A program made the translations under genes and the position numbers. Positions 15,926 to 25,442 of a DNA stretch of 64,000 nucleotides are shown here, in pieces (the stretch's first letter is position 1; every line of letters begins with the position of its first letter). Source of the stretch: Microbacterium hydrocarbonoxydans (lineage in GTDB: Bacteria > Actinomycetota > Actinomycetes > Actinomycetales > Microbacteriaceae); contig NZ_JAMBOY010000004.1 of the NCBI RefSeq assembly GCF_023715885.1, positions 124,001 to 188,000 of the forward strand. The letters run 5' to 3'. The notes under the pieces were generated by a model. That model did not search any database. It was not told the DNA's origin and saw only the letters and a program-made list of their open reading frames with translations.

Positions 15926-16507
15926 GTGACCGCACACCCCGATGCCGGGACGATCTTCGACGCCGCCGTGGCCGAACTGCGCGAGACGCCTTTCCGCGGC
16001 GACATCACCGTCCGCGAGATCGCCACGCCGCAGGGCCTCGCCCCGTACGCCATCGCGCTCGCCGCAGACGTTCGCCCCGGTGACGACGGCGAATCGATCT
16101 ACGGCACCGGGCGGTTCGTCCTGCTCCACGATCCCGAGGCGCCGGGGGCGTGGGGAGGCGCCTGGCGGATCGTGATCTTCGCGCAGGCGCCGCTCGAGAC
16201 CGAGATCGGCACCGATCCGCTGCTCGCCGACGTGACATGGTCGTGGCTGGTCGACGCGCTCGACTCGCGCGGGGCGGTGTCGCACTCGGCATCCGGGACG
16301 TCCACGAAGACCCTCTCCAAGGGGTTCGGCGGGCTGGCCGAGGAGGGTGACGGGGCGCAGATAGAATTGAGGGCGTCCTGGACTCCCGAGGGCCCGTTCC
16401 GACCTCACGTCGAAGCATGGGCCGAACTGGTCGGGATGCTGGCGGGTCTTCCGCCTGGTTCCGAGGGCATCGCCGTGATCGGCGCTCGAAAGGCAGCACG
16501 TGACTGA
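15926..16507 (+). CDS. DUF3000 family protein
   Basis: 193 aa. The motifs FRGDITVREI, LAPYAIALAADV, GTGRFVLLHDP and WGGAWRIVIFAQAPLE identify the actinobacterial DUF3000 family of unknown function. It characteristically precedes the ribonuclease D gene, as here. The GTG start follows a -10 hexamer by 6 nt. The stop lies 8 nt inside the next gene, implying translational coupling. Whether it works with ribonuclease D is not known. Confidence 0.85.
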   Translation: MTAHPDAGTIFDAAVAELRETPFRGDITVREIATPQGLAPYAIALAADVRPGDDGESIYGTGRFVLLHDPEAPGAWGGAWRIVIFAQAPLETEIGTDPLLADVTWSWLVDALDSRGAVSHSASGTSTKTLSKGFGGLAEEGDGAQIELRASWTPEGPFRPHVEAWAELVGMLAGLPPGSEGIAVIGARKAARD

Positions 16508-17693
16508 ATACTCCGTGATCTCCGATATCTCGGAGTTCCACGCGGCGTGCGCCGCGCTCGCGGCGGGCGAAGGACCCGTTGCCGTCGACGTCGAGCGGGC
16601 CTCCGGCTTCCGCTACTCGCAGCGCGCGTACCTCGTGCAGGTGTTCCGCCGCGACGCGGGCGTCTTCCTGTTCGATCCCCCGGCGCTCGGAGATTTCGCC
16701 CCGCTGCAGGCTGCTATCGGCGACGTCGAGTGGGTGTTCCACGCCGCGAGTCAGGACCTCCCTTCGCTCCGGGAGCTCCACCTCGAACCGCCGTCGATCT
16801 TCGACACCGAGCTCGCGGCGCGTCTGCTGGGCCACGAGCGGGTCGGGCTGGCCGCCGTGGTGGAGAGCACTCTCGGCATCACGCTCAAGAAGGAGCATTC
16901 CGCGGCCGACTGGTCCACCAGGCCGTTGCCCGCCGCGTGGCTCGAGTACGCCGCGCTCGACGTGCTGCACCTCATCGACGTCCGGGAGGAGCTGCAGCGT
17001 CAGCTCGACGATCAGGGCAAGGCGACGTTCGCCGACGAGGAGTTCGCCGCGACCCTGACGCGCCGCCCGAAGCCGCCGCGGGAGGACCCGTGGCGTCGCC
17101 TGAGCGGCCTGCACCAGGTGCGCGGCGCACGCAATCTCGCCGTCGCGAAGTCGCTGTGGCTGGCCCGCGAGGCTTACGCACAGGAACAGGACGTGTCCCC
17201 CGGTCGCCTGGTGCCCGATCGCTCCCTCATCGCTGCCGTTCTGGCGAACCCCCAGAGCAAGCAGGCGCTCGCCGGGATCAAGGACTTTCAGGGACGCGCC
17301 AGCCGCACTCAGCTGGACCGCTGGTGGCAGGCCATCGTCGACGGGCGCGCGACGGAGGAGCTGCCGCGCGAGCGCGTGCCGAGCGACGCCCTTCCGCCGC
17401 CGCGAGCGTGGGCGGATCGCAACCCCGAGGCGGACGCCCGTCTCAAGGCGGCCCGCCCCGTGGTGGAGGCCGCGGCCGAAGAGCTCGCCATGCCGACGGA
17501 GAACCTGCTCACCCCCGACTACCTCCGCCGCATCTCCTGGGATCTGCCCGGGACGACGTCGGATGCGGTCGCCGCGGCGCTCGAAAAGCTCGGCGCTCGC
17601 CCGTGGCAGATTGCACAGACCGCACAGAAGATCGCTGCTGCCTTTGTAGAGGCCGCTCAATCGCCCGACGAGGCGTCCGCCCCGGGTTCGTAG
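16500..17693 (+). CDS. rnd: Ribonuclease D (3'-5' exonuclease with HRDC domain)
   Basis: 397 aa. The DEDD exonuclease core spans residues 1-190. Visible metal ligands are VDVERASG (DxE), SQDLPSL (Asp), DTELAARLL, and YAALDVLHL (YxxxD, the DEDDy type). An HRDC domain follows at about 215-295, with a C-terminal helical part. RNase D trims the 3' ends of tRNA precursors and other stable RNAs. The GTG start lies within the end of the DUF3000 frame, with AAAGG just upstream. The fatty-acid oxidation genes follow 75 bp later. Confidence 0.9.
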   Translation: MTEYSVISDISEFHAACAALAAGEGPVAVDVERASGFRYSQRAYLVQVFRRDAGVFLFDPPALGDFAPLQAAIGDVEWVFHAASQDLPSLRELHLEPPSIFDTELAARLLGHERVGLAAVVESTLGITLKKEHSAADWSTRPLPAAWLEYAALDVLHLIDVREELQRQLDDQGKATFADEEFAATLTRRPKPPREDPWRRLSGLHQVRGARNLAVAKSLWLAREAYAQEQDVSPGRLVPDRSLIAAVLANPQSKQALAGIKDFQGRASRTQLDRWWQAIVDGRATEELPRERVPSDALPPPRAWADRNPEADARLKAARPVVEAAAEELAMPTENLLTPDYLRRISWDLPGTTSDAVAAALEKLGARPWQIAQTAQKIAAAFVEAAQSPDEASAPGS

Positions 17694-17768
17694 GTTCGAC
17701 CCAACCGATTCCTCCCGTTTTCCGGCCGTTCCTAGACTGAGGCCACCGCACAAAAACTTGGAGGCAGA

Positions 17769-18974
17769 GTGGCCGAGATCTCGGACGTCTTCTTCGTCGA
17801 TGGAGTGCGCACCCCCTTCGGGCGCGCCGGCGAAAAGGGCATGTACTGGAACACCCGCGCAGATGACCTCGCCGTGAAGGCGACGATCGGTTTGATGGAG
17901 CGCAACGCCGCCGTCCCCGCCGACCGGATCGACGACGTCGCGATCGCCGCGACGAGTCAGACCGGCGATCAGGGCCTCACCCTCGGCCGTTCGGTCGCGA
18001 TCCTCGCCGGTCTCCCGCAGACCGTGCCGGGCCTCGCCGTCGAGCGCATGTGCGCCGGCGCCATGACGAGCGTCACCACGATGGGCGCGTCGATCGGCGT
18101 CGGCATGTACGACCTCGCGCTCGCAGGCGGCGTCGAGCACATGGGCCACCACCCGATCGGCGGCAACGCCGACCCGAACCCGCGCTTCGTCGCGGAGAAG
18201 ATGGTCGACCCCGGTGCCCTCAACATGGGCGTCACCGCTGAGCGCATCTTCGACCGATTCCCGCACCTGACGAAGGAGCGCTCCGACCGCTTCGGCATGC
18301 TGAGTCAGCACAAGGTGCAGGCCGCGTACGACGCCGGCAAGATCCAGCCCGACCTCGTGCCCGTCGCGATCAGGGACGCCGATGGCGCCTGGGGCCTCGC
18401 CACCGAGGACGAGGGCCGTCGCCCGCAGACAACGATGGAAGACCTCGCGGGCCTCAAGACCCCGTTTCGTCCGCATGGCCGCGTCACGGCCGGAACCTCC
18501 TCGCCCCTCACCGACGGCGCGACGATGTCGCTGCTCGCCGGCGGCGGCGCCGTGAAGGAACTCGGTCTCGCTCCGAAGATGCGCATGGTGTCGTTCGCGT
18601 TCGCCGGCGTCCAGCCCGAGATCATGGGCATCGGACCGATTCCCTCGACCGAGAAGGCTCTGAAGAAGGCCGGACTCGACATCTCCGACATCGGGCTGTT
18701 CGAACTCAACGAGGCCTTCGCGATCCAGGTCATCTCCCTGCTCGATCACTTCGGCATCGACGACGACGATCCGCGCGTGAACCAGTGGGGCGGCGCGATC
18801 GCGCTCGGACACCCGCTCGCGGCATCCGGAGTCCGCCTGATGATCCAGCTCGCAGCGCAGTTCGCTGAGCGCCCGGACGTGCGCTACGGCCTGACCGCCA
18901 TGTGCGTCGGGCTGGGCCAGGGCGGCTCGGTCATCTGGGAGAACCCGCACTACGACGGCAAGAAGAGGAAGTAA
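17769..18974 (+). CDS. fadA: Acetyl-CoA C-acyltransferase (thiolase)
   Basis: 401 aa. The acylation Cys95 lies in VERMCAGAM; the catalytic GHPLAASG (His) and CVGLGQGG (second Cys) motifs are near the C-terminus. It carries out thiolytic cleavage of 3-ketoacyl-CoA in beta-oxidation. The start GTG 17769 has GGAGG upstream. The FadB-type gene begins 6 nt after the stop, so the two form the trifunctional beta-oxidation complex operon. Confidence 0.93.
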   Translation: MAEISDVFFVDGVRTPFGRAGEKGMYWNTRADDLAVKATIGLMERNAAVPADRIDDVAIAATSQTGDQGLTLGRSVAILAGLPQTVPGLAVERMCAGAMTSVTTMGASIGVGMYDLALAGGVEHMGHHPIGGNADPNPRFVAEKMVDPGALNMGVTAERIFDRFPHLTKERSDRFGMLSQHKVQAAYDAGKIQPDLVPVAIRDADGAWGLATEDEGRRPQTTMEDLAGLKTPFRPHGRVTAGTSSPLTDGATMSLLAGGGAVKELGLAPKMRMVSFAFAGVQPEIMGIGPIPSTEKALKKAGLDISDIGLFELNEAFAIQVISLLDHFGIDDDDPRVNQWGGAIALGHPLAASGVRLMIQLAAQFAERPDVRYGLTAMCVGLGQGGSVIWENPHYDGKKRK

Positions 18975-18980
18975 TCACCG

Positions 18981-21140
18981 ATGACCACCTCCATTTCCGA
19001 ACAGTACGCGAAGATCGACTTCTCCCCCATCCAGTCGCTCACCGAGGGCGAGGTCGTGACGCAGTCGCCGGTGCGCGACATCCGCCTCCCCTCGGGCAGG
19101 GTGCTGGCGCTCATCACCCTCGACAACGGTCGCGATCACACGCGGCCGAACACCCTCGGCCCCGCGACGCTGACGCAGCTCGGCGAGACGCTCGACGGCC
19201 TCGCGGCGCGCGCCACGTCCGGTGAGATCCAGGCCGTGGGCATCACGGGCAAGCAGTACATCCTCGCTGCGGGCGCCGACCTGTCCGACATCAGCAAGGT
19301 CGGCTCGCGCGACAACGCCCGTCTGATCGCGCAGCTCGGCCACAAGGTCCTCGGCAAGCTCGGCGAGCTGGGCGTGCCGTCGTTCGCGTTCGTCAACGGT
19401 CTCGCCCTCGGCGGGGGGCTCGAGATCGCGCTGAACTCGACCTACCGCACGGTCGACTCATCGGCCGCGGCCATCGCGCTACCTGAGGTGTTCCTCGGCA
19501 TCATCCCCGGCTGGGGCGGCGCCTACCTGCTGCCGAACCTGATCGGCATCGAGAACGCGCTCGAGGTCGTCATCTCGAATCCGCTCAAGCAGAACCGCAT
19601 GCTCAAGCCGCAGCAGGCGTTCGACCTGGGCATCGTCGACGCGATCTTCCCGGCGGCGAACTACCTCGAGAACTCGCTCGTCTGGGCAGACGCCGTGCTG
19701 GGCGGCAAGAAGGTGGAGCGCAAGAACGAACCGGGCAAGATCGAGCGGCTCACCAAGTGGCCCATCGCGATCAAGATGGCTCGCGGCATGCTCGAGTCAA
19801 AGATCGGCACCGTCCCGAAGTCGCCGTACGCGGCGCTCGACCTGCTGGACAAGGCGAAGAGCGGCACGAAGGCGGAGGGCTTCGCCCGGGAGGATGAGGC
19901 ACTCGCCGAACTCGTCACCGGCGATCAGTTCGCGGCATCCATGTACGCGTTCGACCTGGTGCAGAAGCGTGCGAAACGTCCCGTCGGCGCGCCGGACAAG
20001 GCGCTCGCGAAGAAGGTCACGAAGGTCGGCATCATCGGCGCCGGGCTCATGGCAAGCCAGTTCGCGCTGCTGTTCGTGCGCAAGCTGCAGGTGCCCGTCC
20101 TCATCACCGATCTCGATCAGGCACGCGTCGACAAGGGCGTCGCCTACATCCACGAGCAGATCGGCAAACTCGAGGCCAAAGGACGTCTCGATGCGGACAC
20201 GGCCAACAAGCTGCGCGCGCTGGTCACCGGCACCACCGATAAGAGCCTGTACGCGGACTGCGATTTCGTCATCGAGGCCGTGTTCGAGGAGGTCGGGGTG
20301 AAGCAGCAGGTGTTCGGCGAGATCGAGAAGATCATCGCCGAGGATGCGATCCTCGCCACGAACACCTCGTCGCTGTCGGTGGAGGAGATCGGCGCGAAGC
20401 TCGCCCACCCGGAGCGCCTGGTCGGCTTCCACTTCTTCAACCCGGTCGCGGTGATGCCGCTGATTGAGATCGTGAAGACGCCGTCGACCTCAGAGGCCTC
20501 GCTCGCCACGGCTTTCGTCGTCGCGAAGAGCCTCGGCAAGAACGCGGTGCTCACCGCCGATGCCCCCGGGTTCGTCGTCAACCGCCTCCTGGCGAAGGTC
20601 ATGGGTGAAGCCGCTCGTGCCGTCTATGGGGGCACACCGCTCACCGACGTCGAGAAGGCATTCGCGCCGCTCGGGCTGCCGATGGGGCCGTTCCAGCTCA
20701 TCGACCTGGTCGGCTGGAAAGTCGCCGCGCACGTACAGGACACGATGGCGCACGCGTTCCCCGACCGCTTCTACGCGAACGAGAACTTCCACGCCCTCGC
20801 AGAACTGGACGCGGTGGTCGAGAAGGACAGGGGCGGTCGCGTCACCGGCTGGACGAAGCAGGCCGAGAAGATCCTCAAGCCGGCCGTAGGGAAGACGCCG
20901 GCGTCGGCATCGACCATCCTCCAGCGCGTGCAGGACGGCCTCGCCAGCGAGATCAAGCTCATGCTGGACGAAGGCGTGGTGCCCGAGGTCGAGGACATCG
21001 ACCTGTGCCTCATCCTCGGAGCCGGCTGGCCGTTCATCGACGGCGGAGCGTCGCCCTATCTCGACCGAGAAGGAGCCTCGGAGCGCGCCTTCGGAGGATC
21101 GTTCCACTCGCCGCAGATCCGCGGCATCGAGAGCCGCTGA
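18981..21140 (+). CDS. fadB: 3-hydroxyacyl-CoA dehydrogenase / enoyl-CoA hydratase (FadB type)
   Basis: 719 aa, a bifunctional fusion. The hydratase part (residues 1-290) has the oxyanion-hole segments AAGADLSDIS and LALGGGLEIAL and the catalytic region LPEVFLGIIPGWGG. The dehydrogenase starts with the NAD motif GIIGAGLMASQF near residue 350, followed by HFFNPVAVMPLIEIV and a C-terminal helical domain. It hydrates enoyl-CoA and oxidises the 3-hydroxyacyl-CoA. It pairs with the thiolase upstream. A 17-bp stem terminator follows at once, closing the operon. Confidence 0.93.
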   Translation: MTTSISEQYAKIDFSPIQSLTEGEVVTQSPVRDIRLPSGRVLALITLDNGRDHTRPNTLGPATLTQLGETLDGLAARATSGEIQAVGITGKQYILAAGADLSDISKVGSRDNARLIAQLGHKVLGKLGELGVPSFAFVNGLALGGGLEIALNSTYRTVDSSAAAIALPEVFLGIIPGWGGAYLLPNLIGIENALEVVISNPLKQNRMLKPQQAFDLGIVDAIFPAANYLENSLVWADAVLGGKKVERKNEPGKIERLTKWPIAIKMARGMLESKIGTVPKSPYAALDLLDKAKSGTKAEGFAREDEALAELVTGDQFAASMYAFDLVQKRAKRPVGAPDKALAKKVTKVGIIGAGLMASQFALLFVRKLQVPVLITDLDQARVDKGVAYIHEQIGKLEAKGRLDADTANKLRALVTGTTDKSLYADCDFVIEAVFEEVGVKQQVFGEIEKIIAEDAILATNTSSLSVEEIGAKLAHPERLVGFHFFNPVAVMPLIEIVKTPSTSEASLATAFVVAKSLGKNAVLTADAPGFVVNRLLAKVMGEAARAVYGGTPLTDVEKAFAPLGLPMGPFQLIDLVGWKVAAHVQDTMAHAFPDRFYANENFHALAELDAVVEKDRGGRVTGWTKQAEKILKPAVGKTPASASTILQRVQDGLASEIKLMLDEGVVPEVEDIDLCLILGAGWPFIDGGASPYLDREGASERAFGGSFHSPQIRGIESR

Positions 21141-21147
21141 AAGACGC

Positions 21148-21198
21148 AGACGAGAACGCCCCACTCGACGGACGACGTCGGGTGGGGCGTTCTCGTCT
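21148..21198 (+). terminator. Terminator after fadAB
   Basis: A perfect 17-bp stem (21148-21164 with 21182-21198) with a 17-nt loop begins 8 nt after the fadB stop. Confidence 0.9.
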
Positions 21199-21240
21199 CG
21201 GCTGCGAGTCTCGAGCAAGCGCAGCGTGACGGAGCGCGTC

Positions 21241-22884
21241 TCACGGCCCGGATCGCTGTGGCGGACGCGCATCCGCCTCTCCAGCCCGCGGCCAGTACGA
21301 CATCGCCCTCTCCGCGAGCGCGGTGATCGTGAGCGAGGGGTTCACGCCGGGGTTCGCCGGGACCGCGGCACCGTCGACGACGTGCAGGTCGGGGTGACCC
21401 CACACGCGATGGAACTCGTCGACGACGCCGGAGGCCGGCGACTCCGAGATGACCGCGCCGCCGAGGAAGTGCGCCGTCAACGGGATGCCGAACACCTCCG
21501 GCCAGGATCCGCGGGCCTCCGTCGTGACGCCGCCCTCCTGCTGCACGCGTCGAGCGATGGTCTTGGCCGCGCGGTGCGCCTGCGGCAGGTGGCTCGGATT
21601 GGGCTCGCCGTGTCCCTGCGCGCTGGTGAGCACGGAACGCCCGAAGCGGCGCCGCAACGACAGAGTGAGCGAGTTGTCCGCCGTCTGCATGACGAGCGCG
21701 ATGATCCCGCGCTCACTCCATCGGCGTAGAGACCCCAGCCGCAGCTGGCGCAGCGGCGCGCGCAGCGCATGTCGCACGAGCAGACCGAGACGGCGACCGA
21801 GCGACACGTCTCCCGGCACCATGATCGTGGCGAGGGCGCCCATGAGGTTCGACCCCGGGCCGTAGCGGACGTTCTCGACGTGCGTTCGTTCATCGACGTG
21901 GAACGACGTCGTGATCGCAATGCCGCGCGCCAGCTCCAGGTCCTTCGGCACGCGCGTCGCGACAGCACCGTCCAGAGCCTCGGAGTTCGTGCGCGTCAGC
22001 CGGCCGACGGCGTCCGAGACCCGCGGCAGAGCCCCGTCCGCCTTCATCCGGTGGAGGATCTGCTGGGTGCCCCACGTCCCCGCGGCGAGAACGACCTGAC
22101 GGGCGCGGACCGTTCGCCGCCTCCGAGATGGCCACGATCCGCTGCGCTGCGTGGTGACGGCGAAGCCTCCGCCGGCGAGCGCGCGGACCTCGGTCACTGT
22201 TCGCAGCGGCTCAATGACCGCGCCACGACGCTCGGCGAGGTGAAGGTAGTTCTTCATCAGGGTGTTCTTGGCACCGACTCGGCAGCCGACCATGCAGTTG
22301 CCGCACAGCGTGCAACCGGTGCGGTCCGGGCCCTCGCCGCCGAAGTACGGGTCGGCGACCCGCTCCCCCGGCTTCCCGAACCACACGCCGACCGGGGCGC
22401 GACGGAACGTGTCGCCGACCCCGAGATCATCCGCCGCGCCCGCCATGATGCGCTCGACAGGTCCGGTGTGCGGATACTGGTCGACCACTCCGAGCATCCG
22501 CTTCGCGGTGGCGTAGTGCGGCGCGAGTTCGGACCCCCAGTCCCGCAGATCCCGCCACTGCCGGTCAGTGAAGAACGCGGTGCCGGGTTGGTACAGGGTG
22601 TTGGCGTAGTTCAGCGAACCGCCGCCCACTCCGGCTCCGGCGAGGATCATGACGTGCGGCAGTCGGTGAATGCGCTGCACGCCGAAGCATCCGAGCCGCG
22701 GTGCCCAGAGGTAGCGGCGGACGTCCCGGTTCCTCTTCGCGAAGTCGTCGTCCTCGAACCGCCGCCCCGCCTCGTACACACGCACCCGGTACCCCTTCTC
22801 GGCGAGACGGAGCGCCGCGACGGACCCGCCGAAGCCCGACCCGACGATCACCACGTCCTCGTCGAATGCGGATGCCGTCGTCAT
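21241..22884 (-). CDS. GMC/cholesterol-oxidase-like FAD oxidoreductase
   Basis: 547 aa. The FAD Rossmann motif VGSGFGGSVAALRL is at residues 12-25. ILAGAGVGGGSLNYANT and the C-terminal HVVDGAAVPANPGVNPSLT are GMC signatures. Between them lies an unusual cysteine cluster, CTLCGNCMVGC, near residue 180, of the kind seen in bacterial GMC enzymes that may hold an Fe-S centre. The substrate is unknown; a sterol, alcohol or lipid is likely given the neighbours. Its ATG overlaps the stop of the lipid kinase gene (ATGA), so it is the last gene of a three-gene operon. Confidence 0.85.
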   Translation of the reverse strand: MTTASAFDEDVVIVGSGFGGSVAALRLAEKGYRVRVYEAGRRFEDDDFAKRNRDVRRYLWAPRLGCFGVQRIHRLPHVMILAGAGVGGGSLNYANTLYQPGTAFFTDRQWRDLRDWGSELAPHYATAKRMLGVVDQYPHTGPVERIMAGAADDLGVGDTFRRAPVGVWFGKPGERVADPYFGGEGPDRTGCTLCGNCMVGCRVGAKNTLMKNYLHLAERRGAVIEPLRTVTEVRALAGGGFAVTTQRSGSWPSRRRRTVRARQVVLAAGTWGTQQILHRMKADGALPRVSDAVGRLTRTNSEALDGAVATRVPKDLELARGIAITTSFHVDERTHVENVRYGPGSNLMGALATIMVPGDVSLGRRLGLLVRHALRAPLRQLRLGSLRRWSERGIIALVMQTADNSLTLSLRRRFGRSVLTSAQGHGEPNPSHLPQAHRAAKTIARRVQQEGGVTTEARGSWPEVFGIPLTAHFLGGAVISESPASGVVDEFHRVWGHPDLHVVDGAAVPANPGVNPSLTITALAERAMSYWPRAGEADARPPQRSGP

Positions 22885-23798
22885 CGCTCGTCTCCCTCGT
22901 CGCCTGTGGCCGGCACGATGAGCGTCAGTACCCGCTGCCGCACGGTGATCGTGCATTCGTCCTCGCCGAGTCGCTCGCCGTCCGCGTAGACGACGAGACC
23001 GGGAGCGCGGACCGACACCGATCCCACGCGGCGGTGCCTGACCTCGGCGCGTCCGAGGTGCGTTCCGCGCAGGAGAGACGGGAAGAGCCGGAGCAGTCGC
23101 AGACGGCCGAGCGGTGCGACCTCGATGAGGTCGAGCATCGCGTCGGTCGGGTCAGCGCCGAGGCACACCGGCATCCCGCCGCCGTAGCTCGGCGTGTTGC
23201 CGACCGCCACGAGCGTGCCGGAACGCTCTTCCGGCGCACCGCCGTCGACGACGAGCGAGAACGCCAGCGGTCGCAGACGGGCGAGCTCGATCACGAGTGC
23301 GAGGTAGTAGCGAAGGGCGCCGTGCGGCCACCGCAGCCGGTTGGTGCGCTCGCTGACCTTCGCGTCGAAACCCAGGGCGGCGACGGTGAGGAATGCGGCA
23401 GCGCGTTCCCCGGAGCGCACCTCCCCGACGTCGATCGTGCGTGGGATGCCGTCGAAGAGGAGATCGACCGCGGCGATCGGATCCTGGCGCGGCAGGTCGA
23501 GCGCCCGCGCGAGGTCGTTGCCCGTGCCGGCCGGCACAAGAACGACGGGGACGCCGGTGGCGATCAGGTCGTCGATGATGCCCGAGAGCGTCCCGTCTCC
23601 GCCGACGACGACGAGCGCATCGGGCCGCGCTGCAAGGGCGGTCCGAGCGAGCTCCCTCGTCTCGGCGGCTGTCGTCCCCGAGTACACGCGGATCTCTGCG
23701 CCTCGCTCGCGCAGTCGTCCGACCGCGGCATCCGTGATGCCACGGCCCCTTCCCTTGCCAGCGAACGGGTTGCTCAGCACGGCGACATGACCCACCAC
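22881..23798 (-). CDS. Diacylglycerol/sphingosine kinase-like lipid kinase
   Basis: 305 aa. The DAGK catalytic domain is at the N-terminus: LSNPFAGKGRG (nucleotide loop), VVVGGDGTLSG, and VPAGTGNDLARAL. The C-terminal half is a beta sandwich with the conserved YADGER region. It phosphorylates a lipid alcohol such as diacylglycerol using ATP. The start GTG lies 1 nt after the stop of the AGPS-like gene, and its own stop overlaps the GMC gene. In context it may produce the phosphatidic or ether-lipid intermediate. Confidence 0.88.
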   Translation of the reverse strand: MVGHVAVLSNPFAGKGRGRGITDAAVGRLRERGAEIRVYSGTTAAETRELARTALAARPDALVVVGGDGTLSGIIDDLIATGVPVVLVPAGTGNDLARALDLPRQDPIAAVDLLFDGIPRTIDVGEVRSGERAAAFLTVAALGFDAKVSERTNRLRWPHGALRYYLALVIELARLRPLAFSLVVDGGAPEERSGTLVAVGNTPSYGGGMPVCLGADPTDAMLDLIEVAPLGRLRLLRLFPSLLRGTHLGRAEVRHRRVGSVSVRAPGLVVYADGERLGEDECTITVRQRVLTLIVPATGDEGDER

Positions 23799-23799
23799 G

Positions 23800-25422
23800 T
23801 CAGTCGTCTCTCTCCGTCGGGATCAGCGCCCCGGGGTTGAGGACGCCTGCTGGATCGAGCTCGCGCTTGATCGCTCGGAGGATGCGCACGCCGGTCGACC
23901 CGATCTCATCCTCGAGCCACGGCGCATGATCCCGGCCGACGGCGTGGTGGTGACTGATCGTTCCCCCCGACGCGATGATCGCGTCGTTCGTTCCGGCCTT
24001 GACCCGTGACCAGACGGCGAGCGGGTCGTCGCGGATACCGGCGAGAACCGTGAAGTACAGCGAGGCGCCGGTCGGATACACGTGCGACACGTGGCACATG
24101 ACGTACGACCGCGCACCGACCTCGGCGAATCCGTCGCGCAGAGCGCTCTCGACGGCGGTCTTGAGTGCCGCGATGTTCGACCAGGTGGTCGCCGTCTCGA
24201 GCGTCTCGCAGAACACCCCCGCGGTGAGGAGCGAGTCGCGCAGATACGGCCCGTCGAAGCGCCCGGAGAGCCACTCCTCAGAGGCGCCCTCGCCCGTCGA
24301 TGTCCCGCCGACCGCACGCAGCAGTCCGCTCACCTTGGCCCGACGCTGGGCGATCCCCTCGCCTTCGTACACGGTGACGGCGCTCGCTCCCTTCGAGAGC
24401 GCCTTGCCGATCCGACCGACCTGAGCGAGGCTCACCGCGGTCTCGGCTTCGTCGGACAGGCGGATGACCGTGGGGCCTCCGCCACCCTGCGCGACCCGGC
24501 GCACCCCCTCCGCGCCGCTGGCGAAGTCGGGGAAGGTCCACGACTCGAGCACGCGCTCGCGCGGGATCGGATGCACGCGCACGCGCACCTCCGTGATGAC
24601 GCCGAACGCTCCCTCCGACCCCAGGAACACGCGGATCAGGTCGGGCCCGGCTGCGGATCCGGGCGACCTGCCGAGCTCGACATCCCCCGTCGGCGTCGCT
24701 ACGCGGATCCCGATGACCATCGCGTCGAAGCGCCCATTGCCCGCGGAGTTCTGCCCCGACGATCGCGCCGCGGCGAATCCACCGATCGTCGCATAGCGGA
24801 AGCTCTGCGGATAGTGGCCGAGCTCGTACCCGTGAACGGCGAGCTGCGCCTCGGCATCCGGTCCCGTCGTACCCGCTGCGATGACCGCTTCTCCGCTCAC
24901 CTCGTCGACGTGAAGCACCCCCGAGAGTCGACGCAGATCCAGGCTGATGACCGCGCGGTGCGCGCCGCGCTCGGGTTCCAGGGCGCCGACGACGCTGGTG
25001 CCGCCGCCGAACGGGATCACGGCGATGCCGAGATCGACGGCCGCCCGAAGGCACGCGGCGACCTCCTCGTGGGTGCGCGGCAGCACCACTCCGTCGGGCG
25101 CGGGTTGCCGGCGTCGGCGGAGACGTAGCAGATCGGGCGTCGACCGGCCTCCCGAGTGACGCACCCGCATATCGTGATCGGTCGAGACGTGCTCGGCACC
25201 GACGATCGTCGCGAGGACTGCGACATCGCTCTTGTCCAGGGCCGAGGGCGCGAGCTCCACCTCTTCGAGCCTCACCCCCGGCTCCGGCTTGCGGATCCGC
25301 CCGAGGAGCAGCGGGAGGAGCGTACGGACGGCGAGCGGCAGATCCTTGGCTTTCGCCGGGTCTCCCCAGCCGTTCCAGCGCATCTCCGCGACCGCGGCTG
25401 CTCTGCCGTTCCCGTGATTCAT
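23800..25422 (-). CDS. Alkyldihydroxyacetonephosphate synthase-like FAD oxidase
   Basis: 540 aa, VAO/PCMH-type flavoprotein closely following the AGPS plan: DMRVRHSGGRSTPDLLRLR, the FAD loop IPFGGGTSVVG, then GHYPQSFRYATIGG and RSSGQNSAGNGR, SHVYPTGASLYFT, and the His-rich GGTISHHHAVGRDHAPW near the end. AGPS exchanges the acyl group of acyl-DHAP for a fatty alcohol, making ether lipids. Many actinobacterial homologues are annotated only as FAD-binding oxidases, so the activity is uncertain. It is the first gene of the operon with the lipid kinase and GMC enzyme, and is divergent from a TetR gene with only 20 bp between the start codons. Confidence 0.82.
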   Translation of the reverse strand: MNHGNGRAAAVAEMRWNGWGDPAKAKDLPLAVRTLLPLLLGRIRKPEPGVRLEEVELAPSALDKSDVAVLATIVGAEHVSTDHDMRVRHSGGRSTPDLLRLRRRRQPAPDGVVLPRTHEEVAACLRAAVDLGIAVIPFGGGTSVVGALEPERGAHRAVISLDLRRLSGVLHVDEVSGEAVIAAGTTGPDAEAQLAVHGYELGHYPQSFRYATIGGFAAARSSGQNSAGNGRFDAMVIGIRVATPTGDVELGRSPGSAAGPDLIRVFLGSEGAFGVITEVRVRVHPIPRERVLESWTFPDFASGAEGVRRVAQGGGGPTVIRLSDEAETAVSLAQVGRIGKALSKGASAVTVYEGEGIAQRRAKVSGLLRAVGGTSTGEGASEEWLSGRFDGPYLRDSLLTAGVFCETLETATTWSNIAALKTAVESALRDGFAEVGARSYVMCHVSHVYPTGASLYFTVLAGIRDDPLAVWSRVKAGTNDAIIASGGTISHHHAVGRDHAPWLEDEIGSTGVRILRAIKRELDPAGVLNPGALIPTERDD

Positions 25423-25424
25423 GC

Positions 25425-25437
25425 GTTACAGTGTGAC
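25425..25437. promoter_or_regulatory. Probable shared TetR operator
   Basis: GTTACA-G-TGTGAC is a dyad with one mismatch (5 of 6 positions symmetrical), lying in the 20 bp between two divergent start codons (25422 and 25443). It overlaps the likely -10 TACAGT (25427-25432) of the plus-strand gene, so one bound repressor could block both directions. Confidence 0.55.
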
Positions 25438-25442
25438 ACATC

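Noticed and set aside
21249..22956. Extended N-terminus of the GMC enzyme from 22956
   Set aside because: The extra 24 residues (His/Arg-rich) overlap the lipid kinase gene; the ATGA overlap at 22884 with the FAD motif 12 residues later is the natural start.
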